A DNA stretch of 64,000 nucleotides from Streptomyces radiopugnans (GCF_900110735.1 NZ_FOET01000001.1:558001-622000), one strand, 5' to 3'. Shown: positions 7,737-16,516, counted from the stretch's first letter. The notes: generated by a model from the sequence alone, not told the origin. Made by a program: numbers and translations.

Positions 7737-7756
7737 TTGCAAATTGCAGAATATTC
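7737..7756. promoter_or_regulatory. AT-rich palindromes in the WhiJ-like divergent promoter
   Basis: An unusually AT-rich patch contains TGCAAATTGCA (odd palindrome, 7738-7748) immediately followed by GAATATTC (perfect palindrome, 7749-7756). It lies ~70 bp upstream of the XRE gene start and ~80 bp from the HATPase start. It is a candidate operator for the WhiJ-like regulator. TTGCAA/TTGCAG inside it could also serve as a -35 element. Confidence 0.4.
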
Positions 7757-7826
7757 GAGGCAGGCTGCATACGTCATAGACGGTGTGTCAGACTCTCTGT
7801 CGGACAGGGGTTTCGAGGGAGGGAAC

Positions 7827-8666
7827 GTGGCGACCGTCGGGCGGATCGTGCTCGGTCTGCGACTCCGCGACCTGCGGGAAAGGGCCGGGTGCTCCTTCGA
7901 GGAAGCCGCTGCCGCGCTCAGCGTCAACGCCGCGACGGTGCGACGGATGGAGAAGGCCGAAGTCGGCCTGAAACCGCTGTTCGTGGAGAAGCTGCTGGAG
8001 ACGTACGGCGTCGAACGGCAGGAGATCGACTCCTTCCTGGCGCTGGTGGAGGAGTCGCGCAAACCGGGCTGGTGGCACCGTTTCCGTGACGTACTGCCCG
8101 ACTGGTTCGGCCTGTACGTCAGCCTGGAGGGCTCCGCCTCCGTCATCCGCGGCTACGAGCCCCACTGCGTCCCCGGCCTGCTCCAGACCGAGGACTACGC
8201 CCGCGCCCTGCTGCGCACCGGCTTCCCCAACGCGCCCGAGGACGAGCTCGAGCGCCGGGTCGCGCTGCGCATGGGCCGGCAGCGGCTCCTCACCGGATCC
8301 GGTGCCCCGCGCCTGTGGGTGGTGATGGACGAAACGGTCCTGCACAGACCCGTCGGCGGGCGGGAGGTCATGCGGGCGCAGATCGACCGGCTCCTGGAGG
8401 CGGCCGGGATGCCGAACGTCACCCTCCAGGTCCTGACGTTCGAGGCGGGCCCGCACCCGGGCATGTTCGGGCCCTTCCAGCTTTTCCGCTTCGACATACC
8501 GGAACTGCCGGACATCGTCTACACCGAGAGCCTCACAGGGGCCGTCTATCTGGACGAACGCCCCGACACGGCCGCCTACCTGGAGGCCCTGGACCGCATG
8601 GGTGCGCAGGCCGTATCAGTACGACACACCGAGGAGCTCCTCGGTGACATTCGCAAGGAGTTCTGA
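7827..8666 (+). CDS. WhiJ-like XRE regulator (HTH + DUF5753)
   Basis: A 279-aa regulator. The N-terminal HTH (RLRDLRERAGCSFEEAAAAL, AATVRRMEKAEVGLKPLF) is followed by the DUF5753 ligand domain (WWHRFRDVLPDWFGLYVSLE, EPHCVPGLLQTEDYARALL, DETVLHRPVGG, TLQVLTFEAGPHPGM). The GTG start at 7827 follows a GGGAGGGA run. Paralogues such as WhiJ act with DUF397 partners in developmental control. The DUF397 gene starts 3 bp downstream and a methyltransferase follows, so the three are probably one transcript. Confidence 0.88.
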   Translation: MATVGRIVLGLRLRDLRERAGCSFEEAAAALSVNAATVRRMEKAEVGLKPLFVEKLLETYGVERQEIDSFLALVEESRKPGWWHRFRDVLPDWFGLYVSLEGSASVIRGYEPHCVPGLLQTEDYARALLRTGFPNAPEDELERRVALRMGRQRLLTGSGAPRLWVVMDETVLHRPVGGREVMRAQIDRLLEAAGMPNVTLQVLTFEAGPHPGMFGPFQLFRFDIPELPDIVYTESLTGAVYLDERPDTAAYLEALDRMGAQAVSVRHTEELLGDIRKEF

Positions 8667-8669
8667 CCG

Positions 8670-8906
8670 ATGGGTCACATTTACAACGGGATGCCGGCCA
8701 AGGAGCTCGGGACCGAGGGCTGGCACAAGCCGTGGAGCGGCACCAACGGCGGCAACTGCGTGGAAGCGATGAAGCTCGGCGACGGACGGGTGGCCCTGCG
8801 GCAGTCCAGCGACCCCGACGGCCCCGCGCTGATCTACACCTACCAGGAGATCGAGTCCTTCATCCGGGGCGCCAAGCTCGGGGAAGCCGACTTCCTGCTC
8901 GCCTGA
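8670..8906 (+). CDS. DUF397 small acidic protein
   Basis: A 78-aa protein with the DUF397 signature: WHKPWSGTNGGNCVEA, then VALRQSSDPDGPAL and a C-terminal IESFIRGAKLGEADFL helix. DUF397 proteins are partners of WhiJ-type XRE regulators. The start ATG lies 3 bp after the regulator's stop, within the regulator's own GGAG-containing 3' end, so translation is probably coupled. Confidence 0.9.
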   Translation: MGHIYNGMPAKELGTEGWHKPWSGTNGGNCVEAMKLGDGRVALRQSSDPDGPALIYTYQEIESFIRGAKLGEADFLLA

Positions 8907-8949
8907 CCCGCACCACCACCGACCACGACCACCCCCCACGGGAGAACAG

Positions 8950-9771
8950 ATGACCGCCCAGGGCTTCTCCGCCGACGACATCGACACCAGCAGACCGCAC
9001 TCGGCGCGTATGTACGACTACTTCCTCGGAGGGAAGACCAACTACGAGGCCGACATCCAGGGCGCCGAGGCGGTCATCTCCTTCTGGCCGGGGGTGCGCA
9101 CCGGAGCCCGCGTCAACCGCGCCTTCATGCACCGGGCTTCCCGGTGGCTGGTGCGCGAGGCGGGCATCCGGCAGTTCCTCGACGTCGGCACCGGCATACC
9201 CACCGAGCCCAACCTCCACCAGGTCGTCCAGGCCATCGCGCCCGAGGCCCGGGTCGTCTACGCCGACAACGACCCCATCGTGCTGCGCTACGCGCAGGCG
9301 CTGCTGCGCAGCACCCCCGAGGGCCGCACCGCGTACCTGCACGCGGACGCGACCGACCCCGACTCGATCCTGAACCACCCCGAGCTCCACGAGACCCTGG
9401 ACCTGAGCCGGCCGGTCGGGCTCTCCCTCAACGCGCTGCTCCACTACGTCAACGACGAGAGCAGGCCGCACGAGATCGTCGCGCGGCTGGTGGACGCGAT
9501 CCCGTCGGGCAGCTACCTCACCCTCACCCACTGCACCCCCGACCTCGACCCCGAGACCTGGGAGCGCCTGAGCAGCCTCTCCATGTCCGGCTCCGCGGCC
9601 TCGGCCAAGGCCCGGACGCGCGAGGAGATCCTGCGGTTCTTCGACGGGCTGGAGCTCGTCGAGCCCGGTCTGACCGTGCCGCACCGCTGGCGGCCGGAGC
9701 CGGACCAGCCGCTCGCGGACGTCTCCGACGCCGAGGTGTCCCTCTACGCGGCCGTCGCCCGCAAGCCCTGA
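8950..9771 (+). CDS. SAM-dependent methyltransferase (Methyltransf_19/DUF574)
   Basis: A 273-aa protein. The family opening is visible as PHSARMYDYFLGGKTNYEAD. The SAM motif I is QFLDVGTGIPT, followed by VVYADNDPIVL (acidic SAM ribose-binding residue) and LHADATDPDSIL. The late ALLHYVND and GSYLTLTH match the family. Substrates are unknown; members often sit downstream of WhiJ-like/DUF397 pairs, as here (43-bp gap, start after GGGAGAACAG). Confidence 0.88.
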   Translation: MTAQGFSADDIDTSRPHSARMYDYFLGGKTNYEADIQGAEAVISFWPGVRTGARVNRAFMHRASRWLVREAGIRQFLDVGTGIPTEPNLHQVVQAIAPEARVVYADNDPIVLRYAQALLRSTPEGRTAYLHADATDPDSILNHPELHETLDLSRPVGLSLNALLHYVNDESRPHEIVARLVDAIPSGSYLTLTHCTPDLDPETWERLSSLSMSGSAASAKARTREEILRFFDGLELVEPGLTVPHRWRPEPDQPLADVSDAEVSLYAAVARKP

Positions 9772-9996
9772 CGGCCGACGGCCGAGGGTCGGCGGTCGTC
9801 GACCGTGACCGCCCCGGCCGGCTCCCGCCCCTGCAGGCTCCCGCCGCGGACGCCACGCGCCCGCGGCGGGGCCGGCCGGGGCGGGCGCGTGCGGTGTGTG
9901 CGGGCGTCCCCGGGCGGGTGGACGACGGGGCGCCATATCCGTTCCGTACAGCCGCCGGCGGCCCGTCCCGGCGGCGCCCCGGCACGGACGGGTGCG

Positions 9997-10659
9997 TCAG
10001 GAAGCCGGTGCCGCGGGCGCCGGTCCGCGCCGCACCAGGAAGGTCGCCAGGGCGCCCGCGCCGAAGAGGGCCAGCACCGAGACCGCCGTCCCAAGCCACG
10101 TCGCCCCGAGCCACTGCCCGCCCACATAGCCGGCGCCGACGCCGTACCCTGCCCAGGCCAGGCCCGCCAGGGCCGACCACGGCAGGAACTCCCTGGTGCG
10201 CCGCTGCTCCACGCCGGCGACCAGGCTCATCACCGAGCGCCCGCCCGGGGCGAACCGGGCGAGGACGACCAGGGGGCCTCCGCCGCGCGCCAGCGCGTGG
10301 CCGAGCCGCTCCCGGGCGCCGGACAGCTGCCGTGAGCGGGCGACGGCCCGGGCGAAGCGTTCACTGCCGCGCCGGGCCAGCCGGTACACCGCCAGGTCGC
10401 CCAGGACCGATGCCGCGGCCGCGCACAGCACCAGCGCGCACACCGTCGGAAGCGAGGCGTTCGGAGCCGGTGCGGCGATCGCGGCCGCGTCGGCCGCCGT
10501 GCCCGCGGCCGTCGCACCCGCGGCGGTGGCCGCGGCCGCGATCACGATGACGCCGCTGGGCAGGAAGGGGAGGAAGACGTCGAGCAGCACCGACAGCGCT
10601 ATGAGCACGTAGATCCAGGGAGCGTAGATCAACTCCCCAAGCGTTTCCTGCACGTTCAC
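9997..10659 (-). CDS. DedA-family membrane protein
   Basis: A 220-aa integral membrane protein with the VTT/DedA layout. A first hydrophobic helix (WIYVLIALSVLLDVFLPFLPSG) leads to an Ala-rich helix. The conserved VVLARFAPGGRSVMSLVAG region follows, then LAGLAWAGYGVGAGYVGG and a last helix. DedA proteins move or scramble phospholipids (e.g. undecaprenyl phosphate) across the membrane. The start is GTG 10659 (GTG 10653 also possible) next to a G-rich run; frame-open sequence further upstream looks non-coding. Bases 9772-9996 hold no gene. Confidence 0.82.
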   Translation of the reverse strand: MNVQETLGELIYAPWIYVLIALSVLLDVFLPFLPSGVIVIAAAATAAGATAAGTAADAAAIAAPAPNASLPTVCALVLCAAAASVLGDLAVYRLARRGSERFARAVARSRQLSGARERLGHALARGGGPLVVLARFAPGGRSVMSLVAGVEQRRTREFLPWSALAGLAWAGYGVGAGYVGGQWLGATWLGTAVSVLALFGAGALATFLVRRGPAPAAPAS

Positions 10660-10834
10660 CCCCCGGCGCGGCCCCTGCCGCAGGGCGGCCCACCGCCGAT
10701 CAGCGTACGCCCGCGTCACCCGTGAGGATCAGCTGGGGTGTTGCGGCACGTCATCTCCCCGCGGTCGCGCCGGAGTCGGCGGAGCATGGGCGGCCGTACG
10801 GAACGACACGACGAACCGAGCAGGAGGGGCCGAC

Positions 10835-11581
10835 ATGCTCAGGGGCAGGAAACCGGCGGACAGCACGGCGAACGGGACCGCGAGCAGGACCGCGAGCGGA
10901 GCGGCGGGCAGGATGGCTGCCGCGGCGGTCGCGACGGCCGCGGCAGCCGCGCTGCTGACCGCCGCGGGACCGGCGGGCGGCGCGGGAGCGGCCGAACCCG
11001 CCGACGCGGCCGAGGTCCTCGGCGCCGTCGAGTCGGTCGCCGACATCGGCATCGGCGGTTTCGGTATCGGGGGCAGGCACCGGGTGGTGTGGGCCGGCGC
11101 CGAGTTCGCCCCGCCCGGGAAGTCCACCGTGCCGGCCGCGGTGACGTACGACCGGGCACTCGTCCCCGTCGGAGCCCGGGTCTCGGTGGTCCGGTACGAC
11201 AGCCGCCGGGGCATGACGGTCGCGCTGGAGGTGCGCGGGCTGCCGAAGAACCGCGGTTACGGGGCGCACGTCCACACCGAGCCGTGCGGTCCCCGGCCCG
11301 GGGACTCCGGCCCGCACTACCGGAACGTCCCCGTGCCGCGGGGCTCGTCCGCCGGGCCCCGCCACGTCAACCCCGAGAACGAGGTCTGGCTGGACTTCAC
11401 GACCGACGAGCACGGCGAGGGCAGGGCGCTGTCCAGCCACATGTGGCGCTTCCGCGCCGGCGAGGCGCGGTCCGTGGTGATCCACGAGCACCGCACGCGG
11501 CACGAGCCCGGGCGCACCGGTGACGCGGGCAGGCGGCTGGCCTGCGTCACCCTGGCGCTCGATCCGAAGCCCGGGAGGTAG
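10835..11581 (+). CDS. Secreted Cu/Zn superoxide dismutase-like protein
   Basis: A 248-aa protein starting 6 nt after AGGAGGGG. A long Ala-rich hydrophobic segment (~27-53) acts as a signal or anchor. The SODC-like beta-barrel follows, with candidate Cu ligands H145 and H147 in YGAHVHTEPC, H161 in GPHYRN and H217/H219 in VVIHEH, and possible disulfide cysteines C151 and ~C238. Streptomyces members are often annotated 'superoxide dismutase family'. The spacing is looser than in true SodC, so activity is not assured. Its last 35 bp overlap the end of the convergent PhoD-like gene. Confidence 0.75.
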   Translation: MLRGRKPADSTANGTASRTASGAAGRMAAAAVATAAAAALLTAAGPAGGAGAAEPADAAEVLGAVESVADIGIGGFGIGGRHRVVWAGAEFAPPGKSTVPAAVTYDRALVPVGARVSVVRYDSRRGMTVALEVRGLPKNRGYGAHVHTEPCGPRPGDSGPHYRNVPVPRGSSAGPRHVNPENEVWLDFTTDEHGEGRALSSHMWRFRAGEARSVVIHEHRTRHEPGRTGDAGRRLACVTLALDPKPGR

Positions 11582-13406
11582 AGGCGGCGGCGCCGGACGG
11601 GTCCGGCGGCGGCGTCCGGCCGGGACCCCCGTCGGGCCCCCTGCCGAGTTCCCCGCCGAGCTCCCGGTCGAGCTCCCGGTCGAGGACCTTCTCCAGGGCG
11701 GCTCCGCCGTTCCCGTCGCCCGCCCCGCCGCGGGCCCGCGCCCGGTCCAGCCGCAACCGGGCGCGGCGCCCGCTCAGGGTGAGCGTCATCAGCTGGTTGC
11801 CGAACCACGGCCCGCCCGTCCGGCGCCACTCCACCGGCGGCCGGCCCGTCCGCCCGTGCCGGGCCAGGACCCGGCCCAGCAGCCGCCCGGTACGGCTCCA
11901 GCCGAAGCGGAACCCCCAGCGCAGCACGGCCGGGACGCCGTTGTGCATCGGCGAGCAGGTCAGCTGCGCCACCCGGGACCGCACCGCTGGTGCGAAGCGG
12001 GGCTCGGCGGTGTACGCGTGGTGCACGTCGCCGGAGAGCACCAGCACCGTGGCCGGGGCCTCCTCGCCCCGGCCCGCCTCCGCCAGCAGCCCGGCCAGTT
12101 CGCCGAAGGACTCGGGGAAGGCCGCCCAGTGCTCCAGATCGGCGGCCTGCCGGACCCTCTCGCCCAGCCGCGCCCAGCGCGGCCCCCGCGCCCCGCGGCA
12201 CAGCGCGGCGCTCCAGGCCTCCGCGTCGTGCACGGCCGGCGGCAGCAGCCAGGGCAGGGAGGAGCCGACGAGGAGGTGGTCGTAGGTGCCGCGTCCGTCC
12301 GCGACCTGCTCGCGCAGCCACCGCGTCTCGCTCTCGTCGAGCATGGCCCGCTCCGGCTCGGGCAGGACGCGGGCGGCCCGGGTGTCCACCATCAGCAGCC
12401 GGGTGCGGCCCAGGTCGCGGCGGTAGCTCCAGCGGGCGGCGGCCGGATCGGAGTCGGCCCGCTCGGCGAAGGCGCGCAGCAGACCGGCCGCGTCGCCGTC
12501 CGCCCCCCGCACGGCCGCGTACAACTCGTCGCCGGCCAGCTCGGTGGGGGAGAGGTTGCCCAGGTGCTGGTGGACCCAGTACGAGGTGAGCCCGCCCAGG
12601 ACGCGTTCGCGCCACCAGGGGGTGGCGCGGATCTCCCGCTGCCAGGCCTCGCTGGTGTTCCAGTCGTCGATCAGGTCGTGGTCGTCGAAGATCATGCAGC
12701 TGGGGACGGTGGACAGCAGCCACCGCACCCGGGGATCGAGCCAGGACTCCTCGTACAGCCAGGTGTACTCCTCGTAGTCCGCCACCTGGCCCCAGGGCGC
12801 TTCCCGCAGGCTGCGGCGGGCGGCGATCCTGCGGCGGATCACCTCGGAGGTCTCGTCCGCGTACACCTGGTCGCCCAGCAGGAGCAGGACGTCGGGGCGC
12901 TCCGCGGCGCCGGCCAGGACGTCGCGGGCCAGGGCGTCGAGGGCGTCGGGGCCGATCGCGCCGTGCGCGGAGGCGGAGGGACGCGCGGCCCAGCGGCAGG
13001 AGCCGAAGACGACGCGCAGCGGACGGACCTCCCCGGGGCCCCCGTCGCTCCCCGCGCTCTCCGAGTCCTCCGCCTCACCGCCGCCCCCGGCGCCGCCCTC
13101 CGGCGGGAGGGTGCGGATGGTGCTGGGCGGGAAGGGGGAGCCGGGCGGCGGCCAGACCTGCTCGCCGTCCAGCAGGACGCGGTAGGGCGTCTCGGTGCCG
13201 GGGCGCAGCCCGGTGACGGGCACCAGGGCGTAGTGGTGGCCGGCGACCTGCCAGGTGCGGGCGGCGGCGCGGACCTCCGCCCGGCCGTCGCCCGACCCGC
13301 CGTCGCAGCGCACCTCGGCCTCGCAGGGGCGGTCGGTCTCGACCCAGACGGTCGCCGAGTCGGTGTCGGCGTACCGCAGCAGCGGGCCCAGGCGCAGTGC
13401 GGTCAT
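11547..13406 (-). CDS. PhoD-like metallophosphatase, no export signal
   Basis: A 619-aa PhoD/metallophosphoesterase-type protein. An N-terminal beta-sandwich (~1-100) precedes the catalytic domain with FGSCRW (~136), GDQVYADET (~178), IFDDHDLIDDWN (~240-250) and SGDVHHAYTAE (~470). These supply the Asp, Asn and His metal ligands of phosphodiesterases/alkaline phosphatase D. No signal or twin-arginine motif is present, unlike the second PhoD at 61489-63126, so it is probably cytoplasmic. The C-terminal ~60 residues are low-complexity. It overlaps the convergent SOD-like gene by 35 bp. Confidence 0.85.
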   Translation of the reverse strand: MTALRLGPLLRYADTDSATVWVETDRPCEAEVRCDGGSGDGRAEVRAAARTWQVAGHHYALVPVTGLRPGTETPYRVLLDGEQVWPPPGSPFPPSTIRTLPPEGGAGGGGEAEDSESAGSDGGPGEVRPLRVVFGSCRWAARPSASAHGAIGPDALDALARDVLAGAAERPDVLLLLGDQVYADETSEVIRRRIAARRSLREAPWGQVADYEEYTWLYEESWLDPRVRWLLSTVPSCMIFDDHDLIDDWNTSEAWQREIRATPWWRERVLGGLTSYWVHQHLGNLSPTELAGDELYAAVRGADGDAAGLLRAFAERADSDPAAARWSYRRDLGRTRLLMVDTRAARVLPEPERAMLDESETRWLREQVADGRGTYDHLLVGSSLPWLLPPAVHDAEAWSAALCRGARGPRWARLGERVRQAADLEHWAAFPESFGELAGLLAEAGRGEEAPATVLVLSGDVHHAYTAEPRFAPAVRSRVAQLTCSPMHNGVPAVLRWGFRFGWSRTGRLLGRVLARHGRTGRPPVEWRRTGGPWFGNQLMTLTLSGRRARLRLDRARARGGAGDGNGGAALEKVLDRELDRELGGELGRGPDGGPGRTPPPDPSGAAASTSRASDRAPG

Positions 13407-13503
13407 GCGGCCGGCCCTCCCTCCGTCGGTTCCGGCAGGTTCGACCCTAGGGGAACGACGGGGGAGGACCGGGAGTTTCCGCGCGCCGGGGGCGTGCGCC
13501 CGG

Positions 13504-14175
13504 TCAGCAGCCGCTCAGCACACTGCTGAGCCTGCTCTTCTCGGCGGAGTCCACGGACAGGCCGTAGCTGTGCTTCACCCAGACCCACATCCGGGCGTAG
13601 GTGCAGTGGTAGGTGGAGCGCGGCGGCATCCACTCCGCGGGGTCCTTGTCGCCCTTGGACTGGTTGACGTTGTCGGTCACGGCGATGAGCTGGGCGATGG
13701 ACAGGTCGTTGGCGAACGACTGCCGCTTGGAGGTGGTCCAGGAGCTCGCGCCCGAGCGCCAGGCCTCGGCCAGCGGCACGACGTGGTCGATGTCCACGTC
13801 GGAGGCGGCGTACCAGGTGGCGCCGTCGTAGGGCGAGTACCAGCGGCCGCTGGTGGCCGCGCAGCTGCTGTCCTGCACCACGTTGGTGCCGTCGCGCTTG
13901 AGGACGACCTCGCGGGTGTTGCAGGTGCCGCTCTGGGTGATCCAGTGCGGGAACTTGTCGCGGCTGTAGCCGTCCGACGAGCCCTCGGCGCGCACCGTCA
14001 GGGAGGCGAGGTAGGAGCGGGCGGTGGTCGCGCTCGGCGGGGTGGGGGGCGCGGCCTGGGCGGTGGGGGCGCTCAGGAACAGCAGACCGGCGCAGAGGGC
14101 GAGGAGTGCGCCGAGGGTGGCGGATCGACGCGCGTAGAAGCCGCGCCGCGAAGCGGGCAGGCGCATGCCGTGCAT
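13504..14175 (-). CDS. Secreted HNH endonuclease (DUF1524)
   Basis: A 223-aa protein. A Tat/Sec-like signal with RRGFYARR and a hydrophobic core ends at TAQA-A (~42). The mature part carries the GmrSD/DUF1524-type HNH nuclease core: DVDIDHVVPLAEAW, SFANDLSIAQLIAVTDNVN and SKGDKDPAEWMPP, with a C-terminal CTYARMWVWVKH. Four cysteines may form disulfides. It probably degrades extracellular nucleic acid. The start ATG 14175 lies 5 nt after GGGAG. Confidence 0.87.
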   Translation of the reverse strand: MHGMRLPASRRGFYARRSATLGALLALCAGLLFLSAPTAQAAPPTPPSATTARSYLASLTVRAEGSSDGYSRDKFPHWITQSGTCNTREVVLKRDGTNVVQDSSCAATSGRWYSPYDGATWYAASDVDIDHVVPLAEAWRSGASSWTTSKRQSFANDLSIAQLIAVTDNVNQSKGDKDPAEWMPPRSTYHCTYARMWVWVKHSYGLSVDSAEKSRLSSVLSGC

Positions 14176-14803
14176 ACGAACTCCCTGGAAATGGGGGGAA
14201 GTTGAGTGGAAGGAACGCCGTCAGGGTGGCGCCGAAAGGTTTCCTCCCGGCGGGCGCCAGATGACAGAATGGCGACATGGGCACGTCAGATCAAGACCGC
14301 TGCCCGGACTGATCGACGCGCTCGACGCACCCGGCCCGCGTGCGGAGCCGGCGCGGAGCGCCGGAGCCGCCGTGCCGCCCGGCACCGCGCTGCCGCGGCC
14401 CGGTGGCCGGGCCGTCCCTCCGCCGTCTCCGCCACCCTTCGCCGGGTGGGGCCCGGCCGATCGGCTCCTTCTGCGTGGTTCCGCCGCCGTCACCCGCCGG
14501 ATCGGTCGTGCCGTCGGCCGGAGTCTGCCCGAGGGCGGTGCGTGGGCCGCCGTCGCGCTCCTGCCGGCAGGCCCGGTGGCCAGGGCCTGTGCCGGGCCCG
14601 GTTCCGGCTTGGTGCGGCGTGGTGCGGGGCGGGGCGGCCGAGGCCGTGGCGCCGGTCACACCGCCGGCGCGGCCCACTGCCGGGCGGGTGCGGGTGCCGT
14701 ACCGGCGTCCGCACCGGTCACGGCGGTGTCCGACGGCCGGGGGCCGCCGTGCGCGGACGGCCCGTAACGCGGCGGCGGGCGCGGGGAGGCGCGGGGCATC
14801 ACG
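14176..14803. other. Region without recognisable gene
   Basis: About 630 bp between the HNH nuclease start and the riboswitch transcript. Several open frames cross it on both strands, but all have arginine/proline-rich shadow composition, no ribosome site and no recognisable domain. I see no RNA gene or mobile element here. Confidence 0.5.
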
Positions 14804-14809
14804 TAGGCT
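14804..14809 (+). promoter_or_regulatory. -10 box for the riboswitch transcript
   Basis: TAGGCT resembles the HrdB-type TAGRRT consensus and lies 7-12 bp before the 5' end of the yybP-ykoY aptamer. No clear -35 is visible. Confidence 0.45.
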
Positions 14810-14815
14810 GGTCGG

Positions 14816-14935
14816 CGTCTGAAGGGGAGTAGCTCTTCGCCGGACCGTCGACATACTGGCCGCGCCGTACCCGTACGGCCGGCCCGGCGCCCGGAGCCGG
14901 TGCCCGCGCACCGTGCCAGCGAGACCTTCGGCCGC
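14816..14935 (+). promoter_or_regulatory. yybP-ykoY manganese riboswitch
   Basis: The 5' strand GAAGGGGAGTAGC (14821-14833), the internal CGACATACTGGCC (~14849-14861) and the 3' strand GCGAGACCTTC (14919-14929) match the conserved yybP-ykoY elements. GAAGG (14821-14825) pairs with CCTTC (14925-14929) to close P1. This aptamer binds Mn2+ and commonly controls TMEM165/GDT1-family exporters, which is exactly the next gene. The ~110 nt between the aptamer and the start would hold the expression platform. Confidence 0.88.
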
Positions 14936-15043
14936 AGTGTCCACGGCTTCACACAAGCCGCCCACGACGCTGCCGTGCCGAAGCGTGCTCGCCCCCGCGG
15001 GCCCCTCGGCAGGGCGGCCCGACCGATGAGGGGTCCCTCTCGC

Positions 15044-15625
15044 ATGTTCAGCATCACCGCCGCCGCAGTGACCTTCGGCGTCGTCTTCCTCGCCGAACTG
15101 CCCGACAAGACGGCGCTCGCCGGGCTGGTGCTCGGCACCCGCTACCGGGCCTCTTACGTCTTCGCCGGCGTCGCGGCCGCCTTCGCGCTGCACGTGGCGC
15201 TGGCCGTGGCCGCGGGCAGCGTGCTGACCCTGCTGCCGCAGCAGCTGGTGCAGGGGATCACCGGCGCGCTGTTCCTGGCGGGCGCGCTGATGCTGCTGCT
15301 GAAGAAGGACGACGGGGACGAGGAGATCAGCAGGCCCTCCGACCAGTCCTTCTGGAAGGTGGCCGGCAGCGGCTTCATGCTGATCCTGGTCGCCGAGTTC
15401 GGCGACCTCACCCAGATCATGACGGCCAACCTCGCCGCCCGCTACGACAACCCGCTCTCGGTCGCCCTCGGCGCGGTGATCGCCCTGTGGTCGGTCGCGG
15501 CCATCGGCATCCTGGGCGGGCGCGCGCTGATGCGCCGGGTGCCCCTGCGCCTGATCTCCCGGATCGCGGCGTGCGTGATGCTGGTGCTGGCGGCCCTCAG
15601 CTTCTACGAGGCGTTCACCGGCTGA
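15044..15625 (+). CDS. TMEM165/GDT1-family manganese exporter
   Basis: A 193-aa membrane protein of the UPF0016/GDT1 family. The duplicated motif E-x-G-D-K/R-T is visible as LAELPDKTALA (~14-24) in the first half and VAEFGDLTQIMTA (~115-127) in the second. About six transmembrane helices are predicted with a charged KKDDGDEE loop between. Bacterial members export Mn2+. The start at ATG 15044 follows GAGGGG; an open frame upstream runs through the riboswitch and is not coding. Control by the yybP-ykoY element upstream supports the Mn assignment. Confidence 0.9.
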   Translation: MFSITAAAVTFGVVFLAELPDKTALAGLVLGTRYRASYVFAGVAAAFALHVALAVAAGSVLTLLPQQLVQGITGALFLAGALMLLLKKDDGDEEISRPSDQSFWKVAGSGFMLILVAEFGDLTQIMTANLAARYDNPLSVALGAVIALWSVAAIGILGGRALMRRVPLRLISRIAACVMLVLAALSFYEAFTG

Positions 15626-15663
15626 CCGGCCGACCGGCAGCGGGCCGGACGGCCCGCGACCGG

Positions 15664-15753
15664 CGGTGCCCCGGCCGGGCGGCCGGGGCACCGTGAGTGA
15701 TCACGCCCCCCACCCGGAACCGGCGGGGAGGAAGGTTCCAGGCGGGGGGCGTG
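15664..15753. terminator. Two hairpins between GDT1 and HAD genes
   Basis: A 13-bp perfect stem (15664-15676 and 15681-15693, loop GGGC) is followed by a second hairpin with outer arms CACGCCCCCC (15702-15711) and GGGGGGCGTG (15744-15753). That one has an inner GGAACC/GGTTCC pair. The genes converge, so this can terminate both. Confidence 0.75.
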
Positions 15754-15781
15754 CGTCCGGGGGAGGGGAGGCGGCGCGGGC

Positions 15782-16516
15782 TCAGCGGGGCCCGGGCGCC
15801 AGGTGCAGGCGCAGTCCGCCTCCGGGCAGGGGCTCGACGCGCACCCCCTCCAGCGTCGGCACATGGGCCGTCGGCCCGAAGGCCGCCGCCCGGGGCCCGA
15901 CGCCGACCACCCGCATGCCGGCCGCGCGGCCCGCCGCGACACCGGCCTCGGAGTCCTCGAAGACCACGCAGTCCTCGGGCGCGAAGCCCAGTTCGGCCGC
16001 GGCCTTCAGGAAGCCCTCCGGGTGCGGCTTGCTGGCGCCGACCGACTCCGCGGTGATCCGCACCTGCGGCATCCGCAGGCCCGCCGCGTTCATCCGGGCG
16101 GTGGCCAGGGGGACGCTGGCAGAGGTCACCAGCGCGTGGGGGAGGTCCTCGATCGCCGCGAGGAAGGCGGCGGCGCCCGGTACCGGCACGACGCCCTCGG
16201 TGTCGGCGGTCTCCCGCTCCAGCAGGCGCCGGTTCTCGGTGTGGTTGACCTCCATCGGGCGGTCGGGCAGCAGCTCGGCCATCGTGGCGTAGCCCTGCCG
16301 GCCGTGCACCACCTTCATGACCTCGTCCCCGTCCAGGCCGTGGCCCGCGGCCCAGTCGCGCCAGACGCGCTCGACGGCGGCGTCGGAGTCGACCAGGGTG
16401 CCGTCCATGTCCAGCAGCAGCGCGCGGGCCGCCAGCGGTGCGGCGGCCGTGTCCGCCGGGCGCCGGGCGTCCCGGACGTCCTGGGCTTTCGGGGAGTCCG
16501 GGGTGTCCGAGGGCAT
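15782..16516 (-). CDS. HAD-IA sugar phosphatase-like hydrolase
   Basis: A 244-aa cytoplasmic HAD-superfamily enzyme. Motif I is LLLDMDGTLVDSD, motif II is ALVTSASVPLA, motif III lysine is in SKPHPEGFL and motif IV is CVVFEDSEAGVAAG. The helical cap between motifs I and II (~75-140) is class C1, typical of beta-phosphoglucomutase/glycerol-3-phosphatase relatives. The start is ATG 16516 after GGAG; the ~30 preceding linker residues of the mature N-terminus are low-complexity. The exact substrate cannot be read from sequence. Confidence 0.85.
   Translation of the reverse strand: MPSDTPDSPKAQDVRDARRPADTAAAPLAARALLLDMDGTLVDSDAAVERVWRDWAAGHGLDGDEVMKVVHGRQGYATMAELLPDRPMEVNHTENRRLLERETADTEGVVPVPGAAAFLAAIEDLPHALVTSASVPLATARMNAAGLRMPQVRITAESVGASKPHPEGFLKAAAELGFAPEDCVVFEDSEAGVAAGRAAGMRVVGVGPRAAAFGPTAHVPTLEGVRVEPLPGGGLRLHLAPGPR

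Noticed and set aside
11520..13529. Long open frame on the plus strand opposite the PhoD-like gene
   Set aside because: Shadow of the PhoD-like gene in GC-rich DNA; Gln/His/Pro/Arg composition, no ribosome site and no domain. Similar mirror frames over most other genes were treated the same way.
14176..14803. A small protein gene in the gap before the riboswitch
   Set aside because: Several overlapping open frames on both strands, none with a ribosome site, recognisable domain or sensible composition.
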